Of a DNA stretch of 64,000 bases, positions 41,672 through 49,644 are shown piece after piece; position 1 is the first letter of the stretch; every line of letters begins with the position of its first letter. The position numbers were made by a program, and so were the translations under genes. This stretch comes from Sporofaciens musculi. GTDB lineage: Bacteria; Bacillota; Clostridia; Lachnospirales; Lachnospiraceae. Below the pieces are notes generated by a model. The model saw nothing but the letters and a program-made list of their open reading frames with translations. It was not told the DNA's origin and made no database searches. The stretch is taken from NCBI RefSeq assembly GCF_009830285.1, contig NZ_WUQX01000001.1:1922501-1986500 (forward strand), given 5' to 3'.

Positions 41672-42481
41672 TTATCTCCGCTTCATCCTGCTCAACGGCG
41701 AATCCTTATATGCCGGAGTTTTCTTCATAACATTCTTCAAAACCGTGCGCTCCTGCTCCGACAGCTTCTCATACCGGATTTGTAGCTGCGTACACATCAG
41801 GGCAGTGAACACATCCAGATAGGAACCCGGCACGGCCAGCGCCTTCTTTGCGTCCCTGATTAGCTTTATGCCATTGGAGCCGTCCGGCGCACTGTCCGTA
41901 TCGTCCTTGTGCGCTTCCCTTATGGCATGGAGGATAGTGTCCCAAGTCCGGTGCGTGACCTGACAGAAATAATCTTCTTCCTGTACCTGCATGGCTTCCA
42001 ACGCCTTTAACGCAGCATCTTCCTCCGCCTGCTGATATTGGGAAAGGACTTGCCCCCGCAGGACTTCCAGAAGGCTGTTGAAGTTTTGAAAGTGGGCGGT
42101 TGCCACACCATCCACATAAATCTCCGTGTCCGTCATCAGGGTAACAAAATCCTCATGTGTGGCAATCTCACACAGCAGCCGGTTGTTGATACGCCCGCTT
42201 TTCAACAGCTCCACCATGCTGTCACTCAAATGCAGCTCCGTAAGTTCCATGCCCGGATGGTTCCGGTTCTCTGTCAGGCAGAGCAGGTAATCCGTTGACA
42301 CGCTGTAAAATTTTGCCAGCTCCACAAGGTTTTTGTGGCTGATTTCCTTGAGTTCGTCATTCTCATAGCTTCCCAAGGCTGATTTGGAAATCTTTGTAGC
42401 CGCCGCCAGTTCCTCTAATTTTAAATGCCGCTCCGTCCTTAAATCCTTTAACCGCTCCTGAATCGTTATCCCCTGTTTCAT
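41672..42481 (-). CDS. XRE-family regulator of IME2 with long C-terminal domain
   Basis: A 269-residue protein. The N-terminal HTH is RLKDLRTERHLKLEELAAATKISKSALGSYEND with ISHKNLVELAKFYSVSTDYLLCLTEN. The 190-residue C-terminal part is helical (HLSDSMVELLKSGRINNRLLCEIATHEDF). This type is frequent in Firmicute IMEs and is probably the main repressor. The start at 42481 follows AAGGAG in the coding direction. Two near-palindromes at 42579-42629 lie about 100-150 bases ahead of it and are candidate operators. Confidence 0.85.
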   Translation of the reverse strand: MKQGITIQERLKDLRTERHLKLEELAAATKISKSALGSYENDELKEISHKNLVELAKFYSVSTDYLLCLTENRNHPGMELTELHLSDSMVELLKSGRINNRLLCEIATHEDFVTLMTDTEIYVDGVATAHFQNFNSLLEVLRGQVLSQYQQAEEDAALKALEAMQVQEEDYFCQVTHRTWDTILHAIREAHKDDTDSAPDGSNGIKLIRDAKKALAVPGSYLDVFTALMCTQLQIRYEKLSEQERTVLKNVMKKTPAYKDSPLSRMKRR

Positions 42482-42578
42482 GGCTTCCTGCTCCTTCCCT
42501 GCGGCCAGCTTTTGCCGCCATCCCCATTGTACCACATATCCATGCCGGGCGCATTTCCCTTTGTGATTCTTTTCAAAG

Positions 42579-42629
42579 GCGCAAAATGCGCTTTTGATTT
42601 GCCCGGATTTTCAGAAGTGCAAAATGCAC
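42579..42629. promoter_or_regulatory. Pair of palindromic operator-like sites
   Basis: GCGCAAAATGCGC (42579-42591) and GTGCAAAATGCAC (42617-42629) are 13-bp palindromic sites with the same core, 38 bp apart, and both are followed by GATTT. Their position upstream of the minus-strand XRE regulator and before the plus-strand genes suits a repressor-binding site for both directions. Confidence 0.65.
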
Positions 42630-43076
42630 ATCTGATTTTGCACCCGTCCGGCAGAAAGCCTTTTCCGCAATCGTGGAATTTTTCAGATTTTGGGCTTTAT
42701 TCCTGATTCGTGGACATACGGCACATGGTACAAAAATGTCATATGATATAGGCAGTTCATCGATGGATTATTCCAATCGAATGACCGGCCTGTATGGGAT
42801 ATGCTCCCCGGCGATGTAACGCAACGACTTCCGGCAGGGAAACGGAGGAACCCTGACCGCAACGAGCGTACCAAGGAGAGCGAAACGCCGCCAAAGACGG
42901 GGGCAGGAACGACAGCAGAGGGAACCGGCAAAATGAACACCGAAACGATACCGAAACACAACAATTTCACGGGGCATAGTCTGCCCTGCCCGTAATACCA
43001 AGGGGGATTTTGGGGCGGCTCTACGGCTGTATTTCTTCTGAAAATCGCCCCGAAACGATACACAAAAAACCACTGC

Positions 43077-43116
43077 CCGCCCATTCCGGCTGTACCTGCT
43101 GAATCGGGCGGTTTTT
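43077..43116 (+). terminator. Terminator or attenuator before the IME2 replication genes
   Basis: CCGCCC (43077-43082) pairs with GGGCGG (43106-43111), followed by five T. The next gene's ribosome-binding site starts within five bases, so read-through control is possible. Confidence 0.65.
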
Positions 43117-43132
43117 CTATGGAGGAGGCACT

Positions 43133-43324
43133 ATGCCGAGAATGTCAAAGAAGTTGAAGAAAGAGCTTGCTTTCTTCCTGAACGACCGGGGGCGCAGAAG
43201 CTACAACGGACTTTGCCGGAAATGCCAGCATGGGTGCAAGCAGAGTTTCCGGGCTGTCATTATCGACTGCCCCCACTACCTATCCAAACGAGCCAAAAGG
43301 AGGACACCATCCAATGAATTGTGA
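43133..43324 (+). CDS. Small cysteine-rich protein
   Basis: A 63-residue basic protein with CRKCQHGCKQSFRAVIIDCPHY, a probable zinc site. ATG 43133 follows GGAGGAGG. Its end overlaps the start of the rep-like gene at 43314. It is likely a conserved part of the replication operon in IMEs of this type, but the function is unknown to me. Confidence 0.7.
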   Translation: MPRMSKKLKKELAFFLNDRGRRSYNGLCRKCQHGCKQSFRAVIIDCPHYLSKRAKRRTPSNEL

Positions 43325-43652
43325 ATTTATGATAGCCAGTACGCCCCTGCCGCCCTGTATGCCGCTCCCAAAGGCAATGCTCCGGCTTCCGGTCAGCAAC
43401 ACGGCAAAGGTCATGTATGCCCGCCTGCTGGAAGAAATCCTGACAAGGGGAACCGAGGACAGCAACGGGATTCTGTTCATCCGCTTCCCCGTCATGGAGA
43501 TAGCGGCGGCACTCTCCCGAAGCCCCCAGACCTGCAAGCGTTCCCTGAATGAGTTAGAACAGGCGGGAATGATTATGCGTGTCCGCCAGGGAATCGGGGA
43601 GGTCAGCCACATCTATATCCTGCTCCCGAAGGAGGACGCTGCCCATGAATGA
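43314..43652 (+). CDS. Short winged-helix protein, RepA N-terminal-like
   Basis: A 112-residue protein that resembles the N-terminal domain of plasmid and IME initiators (PLPKAMLRLPVSNTAKVMYARLLEEILTRG; FPVMEIAAALSRSPQTCKRSLNELEQAGMIMRVRQG). There is no C-terminal domain, so it could be a minimal initiator, a regulator, or the remains of one. ATG 43314 follows AAAAGGAGG. Overlaps the DUF3847 gene by eight bases. Confidence 0.75.
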   Translation: MNCEFMIASTPLPPCMPLPKAMLRLPVSNTAKVMYARLLEEILTRGTEDSNGILFIRFPVMEIAAALSRSPQTCKRSLNELEQAGMIMRVRQGIGEVSHIYILLPKEDAAHE

Positions 43653-43938
43653 GAAGCTGGAAAAACTGAATCAGGAGATTGAAAAGACCGAAGCCAGACT
43701 GCGGCGGGCGCAGCATAAGGAGAAAATGCTGGAACACCAGATAAAGACCCTGAACCGGAAGGAACGGACGCACCGGCTCTGCACCAGAGGGGCAATGCTG
43801 GAAAGCCATCTCCCCCACCCGGAAGCCGTGACGGATGAACAGGTCAGCACCATTTTAAAAGTATTGTTCCACCGGAGCGACACCAAATGTCTTTTGGAAC
43901 AGGTTCTTGCAGAAAACCAGAAGGAGGATATGAAATGA
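43645..43938 (+). CDS. DUF3847 protein
   Basis: A 97-residue protein. A coiled coil at 1-40 (KLEKLNQEIEKTEARLRRAQHKEKMLEHQIK) is followed by HRLCTRGAMLESHLPHPEAVTDEQV, the DUF3847 signature. This family is nearly always found next to MobA/MobL relaxases in Firmicute mobile elements and may help DNA processing. ATG 43645 follows AAGGAGGACG. Confidence 0.85.
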   Translation: MNEKLEKLNQEIEKTEARLRRAQHKEKMLEHQIKTLNRKERTHRLCTRGAMLESHLPHPEAVTDEQVSTILKVLFHRSDTKCLLEQVLAENQKEDMK

Positions 43939-44452
43939 AATTTTCAAAAATGAGCTGAATGTTATTTGCCAAAATGCCGCACCGACCAAGGCGGAAACTC
44001 TTGCAGGCATAAAAGAAATCGTATCGGTAACAGCGGATTTAATGACAAAGTTAATCATGGAGAACGCCATCCGAAGACTGGAACGAATACCAGAACCAGA
44101 GTGCAGCCAGTTTATTGCCAGTGTAAAAGCACAGTTCCCGACAGAACAAAACAACAATTCTATCCGTCAGCGGCTTGCGGTGGCAAAAGCACAGGAACAG
44201 ATTTTACAGGGGCATGACCTGTCAGGAAAAGAACGGTTCCGCCCGGAAACCCGCCACATGATTATGGTGGAAGTACAGAAACAATGCTTTGTTGGCTTTA
44301 AAGGGGAGCGGTTCCGCTTTTATCTCTCCGATGAAGGCTACAGGAACGCAAAGCGCAGCGAGCAGGAGGGAGAAATCAAAATAAAAAGCCATGCCGCCGT
44401 TGTTGACGGAAAGCTCTATCCAGATAAGAAACCGAAACAGCAGGAACGGTAA
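43935..44452 (+). pseudogene. Conserved mobile-element protein with an apparent early frameshift
   Basis: The ATG at 43935, well placed after AAGGAGG (43921-43927), opens a frame that stops after seven codons. One more A in the A5 run at 43946-43950 would join it to the long downstream frame (KNELNVICQNAAPTKAE and on) to the stop at 44452, giving about 172 residues. Without it, translation could only begin at an ATT (43940) or at ATG 44042. The C-terminal domain (GHDLSGKERFRPETRHMI, YLSDEGYRNAKRSEQEGEIK) is clearly related to that of the ICE gene at 16420. It may be a mutation, a sequencing error or programmed slippage. Function unknown. Confidence 0.7.
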
Positions 44453-44464
44453 AAATGCGTGTTC

Positions 44465-44712
44465 AAAAATCAAAGTGCGCCGGGCGCGTCTTGATTTTTG
44501 CCGGGAAGTTTTAACGTGGACGAGCCGGGCGCGTTCACGTTGACGGCTTCCAAAATGACAAGCTGGAAAATCCCCCTCTGAAAGAGGGCGCAATTATACA
44601 CCACTTAGGGAAGTGGTGCATTGCGCCCTGCCGGGAGCGTCCTGCGGACAGCAGATGATTTTCGTAGATTTTCAATCTGCTCCAATCATCACAGGGGAAG
44701 CTACCCTTCCCC
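44465..44712 (+). other. oriT: Candidate origin of transfer (oriT) of IME2, hairpin-rich region
   Basis: Five inverted repeats are packed here: AAAAATCAA (44465-44473)/TTGATTTTT (44491-44499); AACGTG/CACGTT (44513-44541); GGGCGCAAT (44586-44594) ACACCACTT...AAGTGGTG ATTGCGCCC (44620-44628); AGCAGAT/ATCTGCT (44650-44681); GGGGAAG/CTTCCCC (44694-44712). AAGTGCGCC at 44473-44481 resembles the nick region of IncQ-type MobA oriT sites. A MobA/MobL relaxase follows at 45516, with the GNAT cassette between. No gene is seen from 44453 to 44885. Confidence 0.55.
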
Positions 44713-44885
44713 TGCGCTGGCTCCGCCAGCTACCCCTTTGTAGACTTGCCGCCCGGAACTACCTTGCGTTGAAAACTATTTCCGTCCGACAAGTTTTCCG
44801 AAATTCAGCTACACTTTTTCAATGGGACAGCGTATAATGGAGTTAGTGAAAAATCGGAATTAACCAAGCTGAAAGGAGAACGGAT

Positions 44886-45368
44886 ATGGAACTAAAACTC
44901 ATTAGATTAGAGGAATTACATATAGATACATTAACTAAAATAATGGAGCGGGCTTTTGATGAAGATACAAGAATACATCTTGGTAAGGAAAAAGGCGGAC
45001 CAGATGGATATAACAATGGAGAGTTTTTAAGAAAATGGGGATTACATAACGATTCTTCTTCATATTGTATTTCTCTAAATGAACAGTTGATTGGTGGAGT
45101 AATCTTGTGGATAAATGAAAATAATCACAACTTTCTGGGGAATATTTTTATTGACCCGGCTTATGAAAATCAGGGATTGGGAATAAAGGTGTGGAATATG
45201 ATTGAAAAATTATATCCTGATACAGAGATTTGGGAAACAGAAACACCTATTTTTTCGAGTAGAAATCATAATTTCTATGTCAATAAGTGCGGGTTTCATA
45301 TTGTTAAAATTGATAATCCTAAAAACAGGTTAGAAGGTCAGTATAAAATGCAGAAAGTGATGAAATAA
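44886..45368 (+). CDS. GNAT family N-acetyltransferase, AT-rich cargo
   Basis: A 160-residue acetyltransferase. The acetyl-CoA binding motif is DPAYENQGLGIKVWNMIE near residue 95, and the C-terminal strand is FYVNKCGFHIVKI. The substrate cannot be told; some relatives modify antibiotics, many others proteins or polyamines. The gene is far richer in A/T than the relaxase after it and shares a promoter-like block (TATAATGGAG, 44833-44842) with the other cassette at 41236. ATG 44886 follows GAAAGGAG. A terminator lies downstream at 45448. Confidence 0.85.
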   Translation: MELKLIRLEELHIDTLTKIMERAFDEDTRIHLGKEKGGPDGYNNGEFLRKWGLHNDSSSYCISLNEQLIGGVILWINENNHNFLGNIFIDPAYENQGLGIKVWNMIEKLYPDTEIWETETPIFSSRNHNFYVNKCGFHIVKIDNPKNRLEGQYKMQKVMK

Positions 45369-45447
45369 AGTTTAACAACTTTCGGTTTGTCGAACTAACA
45401 GCCTATCAAAGAACTAAATAACCCGCCGCCCACCAGCGGCACACCCA

Positions 45448-45483
45448 AGCAGGAAATCTGAAAAGGTATCCTGCTATTTTTTT
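45448..45483 (+). terminator. Terminator after the GNAT cassette
   Basis: AGCAGGA (45448-45454) pairs with TCCTGCT (45469-45475), and a run of seven T follows (45477-45483). It insulates the relaxase gene from cargo transcription. Confidence 0.8.
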
Positions 45484-45515
45484 GCCCGGAATCCGGGAGA
45501 AAGGAGGGCGCACAT

Positions 45516-47105
45516 TTGCCATGCCCGCACTGTAAAATCACTATCGTCCAGCGGAGCGAGAACGAATCCGCTGTTTCTGCCGCTGCTTACCAGAGCGGCG
45601 AAAAGCTGTTTTCTGAATACGACCAGCAGCAGAAATACTATCCCTATAAAACCGAAGTCACCCACAAGGAAATCATGCTCCCGCCCCATGTGCCGCCGGA
45701 ATATGCCGACCGCAATACCTTATGGAACTCTGCCGAAGCACAGGAAAAACAATGGAACTCCCAACTAGCCCGGAGGTTCGTGCTTGCCATCCCAAGGGAA
45801 ATCCCATCGGAACAGCACGCCGACCTTATCCGTGACTACTGCCGGGAGTTTTTTGTTTCCAAAGGCATGATAGCCGATTTTGCCATCCATGACAAAGGGG
45901 ACGGCACCCCCCACGCCCATATCCTGCTCACCATGCGGGCGATGGACGAAAAAGGGAAATGGCTCCCCAAATGCCGCAAGGTATACGACCTTGACGAAAA
46001 CGGCGAAAGAATCCGGCTCCCGTCCGGCAGATGGAAAAGCCATAAGGAGAACACCGTGGACTGGAACGACCAGAAATACTCTGAAATCTGGCGGCAGGGA
46101 TGGGCGGACACGGCTAACCGTTACTTAGAAGCCAATCACCGCCCGGAACGGCTTGACCTGCGCTCCTATGCCCGACAAGGGATTGATAAAATCCCCACCG
46201 TCCACATGGGGCCAGCCGCCTGCCAGATGGAGAAGAAAGGAATCCAGACCAGCATCGGCAACCTGAACCGGGACATCAAAGCCGCCAACTCCCTCATGCA
46301 GTCCATCCGCCAGATGGTGCGCCACTTAAAAGGCTGGATTGCCGATTTAAAAGAGAAAAAAGCCGCCCTGATGGAAGCATTGGAGCAGACGAAGGAACCG
46401 ACCATACCGGAGCTGCTCTCACAGTATTTAGAACTGCGGAGCGGACAGCGTGCCGGCTGGACTTCCAGAGGGAAGCTCAAAGGCACAGTTGCCGACTTCA
46501 ACAAGGTACAGGCGGCAATGGATTTTCTGCGGGAAAAAGGAATCTCCACCGTGGAAAGCCTTGACACCCGGCTGGACGAAATCAGCCAGACCGCCGTTTC
46601 TGTCATGGAGAGCGTGAAAAAAAGCGAGAAGCGTATCAAAGCCATCGACACCATGCTGTCCTACATTGACAAATACGAAGCCAACAAGCCAGTCCATAAG
46701 GAGTACGCCGCCATCGGCTGGAAGAAGAAAAAAGAGCAGTTTGCGGAGAGCCACCGGGAGGAACTGGACGCTTACAATGCCGCCATCCGGTATTTGAAAG
46801 CCAACCTGAAAGGCAATTCCTACTCCCGCAAAGATTTGGAAGCGGAACGGGAACAGCTTACTTCTGCCCTGCCGGAACAGGGGGAAGAGCTGGAAGCGGT
46901 TCAGGCAGATGTAAAAGTGCTGCGGGATGTGCGCCGCTGGCTCAACCAAGTGTTGCCATCCGAGCAGTACCGACAGACCGCCGAGCCGGGGAAGAAACCG
47001 TCCGTACAGGGGAACCTGAAAGGGCGGCAGGAACGCATCCGGCAGGAGCAGGCAGAGAAACGCCAGCCGCCCCGGACACAGAAACAACAGAATATGGAAC
47101 TTTAA
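45516..47105 (+). CDS. mobA: MobA/MobL relaxase of IME2
   Basis: A 529-residue relaxase. The N terminus (PHCKITIVQRSENESAVSAAAYQSGEKL) is typical of MobA/MobL, with the nucleophilic tyrosine probably Tyr26 in AAYQSG. The metal-binding histidines are in GDGTPHAHILLTMR near residue 132. The second half is a long coiled-coil region. It should nick oriT upstream and guide transfer through a helper channel, such as that of the surrounding ICE. It starts with TTG 45516 after AAAGGAGG. Confidence 0.92.
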   Translation: MPCPHCKITIVQRSENESAVSAAAYQSGEKLFSEYDQQQKYYPYKTEVTHKEIMLPPHVPPEYADRNTLWNSAEAQEKQWNSQLARRFVLAIPREIPSEQHADLIRDYCREFFVSKGMIADFAIHDKGDGTPHAHILLTMRAMDEKGKWLPKCRKVYDLDENGERIRLPSGRWKSHKENTVDWNDQKYSEIWRQGWADTANRYLEANHRPERLDLRSYARQGIDKIPTVHMGPAACQMEKKGIQTSIGNLNRDIKAANSLMQSIRQMVRHLKGWIADLKEKKAALMEALEQTKEPTIPELLSQYLELRSGQRAGWTSRGKLKGTVADFNKVQAAMDFLREKGISTVESLDTRLDEISQTAVSVMESVKKSEKRIKAIDTMLSYIDKYEANKPVHKEYAAIGWKKKKEQFAESHREELDAYNAAIRYLKANLKGNSYSRKDLEAEREQLTSALPEQGEELEAVQADVKVLRDVRRWLNQVLPSEQYRQTAEPGKKPSVQGNLKGRQERIRQEQAEKRQPPRTQKQQNMEL

Positions 47106-47106
47106 A

Positions 47107-47155
47107 CAGGCACTTGTTTTGTGATTTGAAATCGCTGGCAGGTGCCTTTTCTTTT
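47107..47155 (+). terminator. Terminator after the IME2 relaxase
   Basis: AGGCAC (47108-47113) pairs with GTGCCT (47142-47147), followed by TTTTCTTTTT. Confidence 0.7.
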
Positions 47156-47177
47156 TAAACAAAATGGATTTACAGAC

Positions 47178-47206
47178 AACGTGAACGACATTGTGTCGCT
47201 CACGTT
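47178..47206. repeat. Hairpin before the primase gene
   Basis: A 13-bp inverted repeat with one mismatch, 47178-47190 / 47194-47206, with a 3-base loop. It carries the AACGTGA motif also present in the candidate oriT (44513-44541). It lacks a T run, so protein binding or an origin structure is more likely than termination. Confidence 0.55.
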
Positions 47207-47230
47207 GGGATTATCAGGAGGAAACGCCTA

Positions 47231-47878
47231 TTGAACGTATTTGAAGCCGTGAAGCAGTCCGTCACCACAAGGCAGGCTGCGGAGCGTTACGGAATCAAAG
47301 TAAACCGGAATGGGATGTGCGTCTGCCCGTTCCATAACGATAAGAACCCAAGCATGAAGGTTGACCGCCGCTTTTACTGTTTCGGCTGCGGAGCCACCGG
47401 GGACGTGATTGACTTTGTTTCACGTCTTTATGGAATCGGCAGTAAGGAAGCCGCCCTCATGCTGGCGCAGGACTTCTCCATCCCCTATGAGGATAGAAAG
47501 AACACCGGAAAGCAACCCATCCGGCCACGCTTACGGAGGGAAAGCGAAGAACAGAAATTTAAGCGCATGGAGCGGCACTGCTTCCGGGTACTGTCCGACT
47601 ATTACCATCTCCTGCGCCGCTGGAAGGAAGAATACGCCCCTAAACAGCCAGATGAAGCATGGAATCCCCGGTTTATAGAAACCCTGCAAAACATGAGCCG
47701 TCTGGAATATCTGATGGACGTACTTTTATCGGGGGAACTTCCAGAGCGGGCAGCCCTTATCACAGGACACGGAAAGGAAGTGAGGAACCTTGAAAGACGA
47801 ATGGCAGAACTTACCGCCCCAGATACGGCAGGAAGTAAAGAACATGGCAGAAAACACCGAGCCGCCCCGGAGCGTTGA
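47231..47878 (+). CDS. CHC2 zinc-finger primase-like protein
   Basis: A 215-residue protein with the DnaG-type zinc finger at about residues 30-55 (CVCPFHNDKNPSMKVD, then FYCFGCGATGDVIDF). The polymerase TOPRIM core is absent, as in many phage and IME versions where the CHC2 part is a separate protein. It works with the VapE-type helicase encoded next, whose start lies inside its 3' end. Likely in replication of the excised element. TTG 47231 follows CAGGAGG. Confidence 0.88.
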   Translation: MNVFEAVKQSVTTRQAAERYGIKVNRNGMCVCPFHNDKNPSMKVDRRFYCFGCGATGDVIDFVSRLYGIGSKEAALMLAQDFSIPYEDRKNTGKQPIRPRLRRESEEQKFKRMERHCFRVLSDYYHLLRRWKEEYAPKQPDEAWNPRFIETLQNMSRLEYLMDVLLSGELPERAALITGHGKEVRNLERRMAELTAPDTAGSKEHGRKHRAAPER

Positions 47879-49187
47879 GGACGTCAAAGCCTTGCTGGAA
47901 ACCACCGAAAAAGGCGGCTTCCGAAACAGTATCCGCAACTGCCTGACCGTGTTTCAGTGCGACCCGCTCCTTTCCGGGGCGGTTGCCTATAACCTGCTGA
48001 CCGACCGCACCGATATTTTAAAGCCCATCGGCTACCAAAGAACCCCAAACAGCCCCATGACCGACACGGACATGAAATATATCCGGCTGTATCTGGAAGA
48101 AACTTACGGTCTGACCAGTGAAAAGAAGATACAGGACGCTGCCGACCTTGCCGCCAACGAGAACAGCTACCACCCTGTCCGGGAGTATTTAAACAGCCTG
48201 ACATGGGACGGAACCGAACGGATACGCTCCTGCCTGCGGCACTTTCTGGGAGCCGGTGAGGACGATTACACTTACCAATCCCTGCGCCTGTTCCTGTTGG
48301 GAGCCATCCACCGGGCATTTGCCCCCGGCTGTAAATTTGAAATCATGCTCTGTCTGGTAGGCGGTCAGGGAGCCGGGAAGTCCACCTTCTTCCGCCTGCT
48401 GGCGGTCAAAGACGAGTGGTTTTCCGATGATTTACGAAAGCTGGACGATGACAACGTATACCGCAAGCTGCAAGGCCACTGGATAATCGAGATGTCGGAG
48501 ATGATTGCCACCGCAAACGCCAAGAGCATAGAGGAAATCAAGTCATTTTTGAGCCGCCAGAAGGAAGTCTACAAGATACCCTACGAAACCCACCCGGCAG
48601 ACCGCCCAAGGCAGTGCGTGTTTGGCGGTACGTCCAATGCCCTTGACTTCCTGCCCCTTGACCGCTCCGGCAACCGCCGCTTTATTCCCATACAGGTATG
48701 CCCGGAACAGGCGCAAATCCATATCTTAGAGGACGAAGCCGCTTCCAGAGCCTATTTAAACCAAGTGTGGGCGGAAGCGATGGAGATTTACAAAAGCGGC
48801 AGATGGAAGCTGACATTCAGCCCGGAAATGGTGCGCTATCTAAAGGAACGCCAGCGGGACTTTATGCCGGAGGACACCAAGGCCGGGATGATTCAGGCTT
48901 TCCTTGACAGCTACCCCGGCGATACCGTCTGCTCCAAACAGCTATACAAAGAAGCCCTGAACCACGCCTTTGACGAGCCGAAACAATGGGAGATACGGGA
49001 AATCAACGAGATAATGAACCAGTGCGTTACTGGCTGGAAGTATTTCTCCAACCCCCGGATGTTTGCCGGATATGGCAGACAGAAAGGATGGGAACGGGAG
49101 CAGCCGACAACGGACACTGGCAACGGAGCGGGAAAAAACCCGGAGGGATTTACGCCGGTGCCGGAGCAGATGGAGCTTCCCTTCTGA
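47790..49187 (+). CDS. VapE-family helicase/primase-like protein
   Basis: A 465-residue superfamily 3-like ATPase of the virulence-associated E family. Walker A is GGQGAGKSTFF near residue 190, with HWIIEMSEMI as Walker B region and FGGTSNALDFLPLDRSGNRRF as a highly conserved VapE signature. The name is historical and there is no virulence function. It probably unwinds DNA during replication of the IME. TTG 47790 follows GGAAGTGAGG. It overlaps the primase gene by 89 bases. Confidence 0.92.
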   Translation: MKDEWQNLPPQIRQEVKNMAENTEPPRSVEDVKALLETTEKGGFRNSIRNCLTVFQCDPLLSGAVAYNLLTDRTDILKPIGYQRTPNSPMTDTDMKYIRLYLEETYGLTSEKKIQDAADLAANENSYHPVREYLNSLTWDGTERIRSCLRHFLGAGEDDYTYQSLRLFLLGAIHRAFAPGCKFEIMLCLVGGQGAGKSTFFRLLAVKDEWFSDDLRKLDDDNVYRKLQGHWIIEMSEMIATANAKSIEEIKSFLSRQKEVYKIPYETHPADRPRQCVFGGTSNALDFLPLDRSGNRRFIPIQVCPEQAQIHILEDEAASRAYLNQVWAEAMEIYKSGRWKLTFSPEMVRYLKERQRDFMPEDTKAGMIQAFLDSYPGDTVCSKQLYKEALNHAFDEPKQWEIREINEIMNQCVTGWKYFSNPRMFAGYGRQKGWEREQPTTDTGNGAGKNPEGFTPVPEQMELPF

Positions 49188-49205
49188 AAAAATCCGGCAA
49201 ATAAC

Positions 49206-49394
49206 AGCCCGTTGCACACTTCGTTGCTATCCCGTTGCCGGGCCGGTTGCCGGGGAAAATCCCGTAACTGTCGGCTTTTCTCCCCTTTAACAACCAAAAC
49301 AACAGAAAAATAAAAGAAAAAGTATAAAATAACCCAACCGCCAGACAAGGATTAGTTTCATGGTTTTTTGAAGCCCGTTGCCGGACTTCGTTGC
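49206..49394 (+). repeat. Direct repeats after the VapE gene
   Basis: AGCCCGTTGC...CTTCGTTGC occurs at 49206-49227 and again at 49372-49394. Further CCGTTGC and CCGGTTGCCGG copies lie at 49231-49253. The repeats sit in a 250-bp non-coding gap with an A-rich centre (49290-49330), next to helicase genes. An origin of replication is plausible. Confidence 0.6.
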
Positions 49395-49440
49395 CGACCT
49401 TCCCTGTCTGGCTGTTTTCATCTATGGAGGACAACTGCCT

Positions 49441-49638
49441 ATGGCGAAAAATAAAACAGAGATTCATGTCACCACAATATTTGACGGCGAACTGGACGCT
49501 ACGGACGTTTTCGTGAGCCTTATCGCACAGAAACACAGCAGAAAAACAGATAAAGATTATCTTGCTAAACCACAAGAAATAGGGTATAATAAAGATGAGG
49601 TTCCAAGTGACCGTGTTCCGTCTGGATTGTGCGGGTAA
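49441..49638 (+). CDS. Small IME protein preceding the recombinase
   Basis: A 65-residue protein with TEIHVTTIFDGELDATDVFVSLIAQK. Its size and pattern (two strands ending in F, then a helix with D/T and LI) resemble the core of TnpW in IME1 (TTFDIHIHFSETSRETFTDKVV), and both sit close to an element end. A partner for the recombinase is possible. The promoter of the recombinase lies within its 3' part. ATG 49441 follows GGAGGAC. Confidence 0.7.
   Translation: MAKNKTEIHVTTIFDGELDATDVFVSLIAQKHSRKTDKDYLAKPQEIGYNKDEVPSDRVPSGLCG
49562..49590 (+). promoter_or_regulatory. Promoter of the IME2 recombinase
   Basis: -35 TTGCTA (49562-49567), 17-bp spacer, perfect TATAAT (49585-49590), inside the 3' part of the small upstream gene and 55 bases before the recombinase start. 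Confidence 0.65.
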
Positions 49639-49644
49639 ACGGTT

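Larger units (their letters stand above)
42536..43132. other. Non-coding regulatory region of IME2
   Basis: About 600 bases without a convincing gene. It contains the two near-palindromes at 42579-42629, an exact direct repeat CGAAACGATAC at 42941-42951 and 43051-43061, and a stem GGGGCG (43012-43017) / CGCCCC (43046-43051). It ends with a terminator just before the gene at 43133. A frame at 42801-42995 has no ribosome-binding site. The region may host a promoter cluster or an origin. Confidence 0.6.

Noticed and set aside
42801..42995. 64-codon frame in the IME2 non-coding region
   Set aside because: No ribosome-binding site and low-complexity hydrophilic composition. The sequence looks conserved in my memory of similar elements, but a regulatory role of the DNA is as likely.
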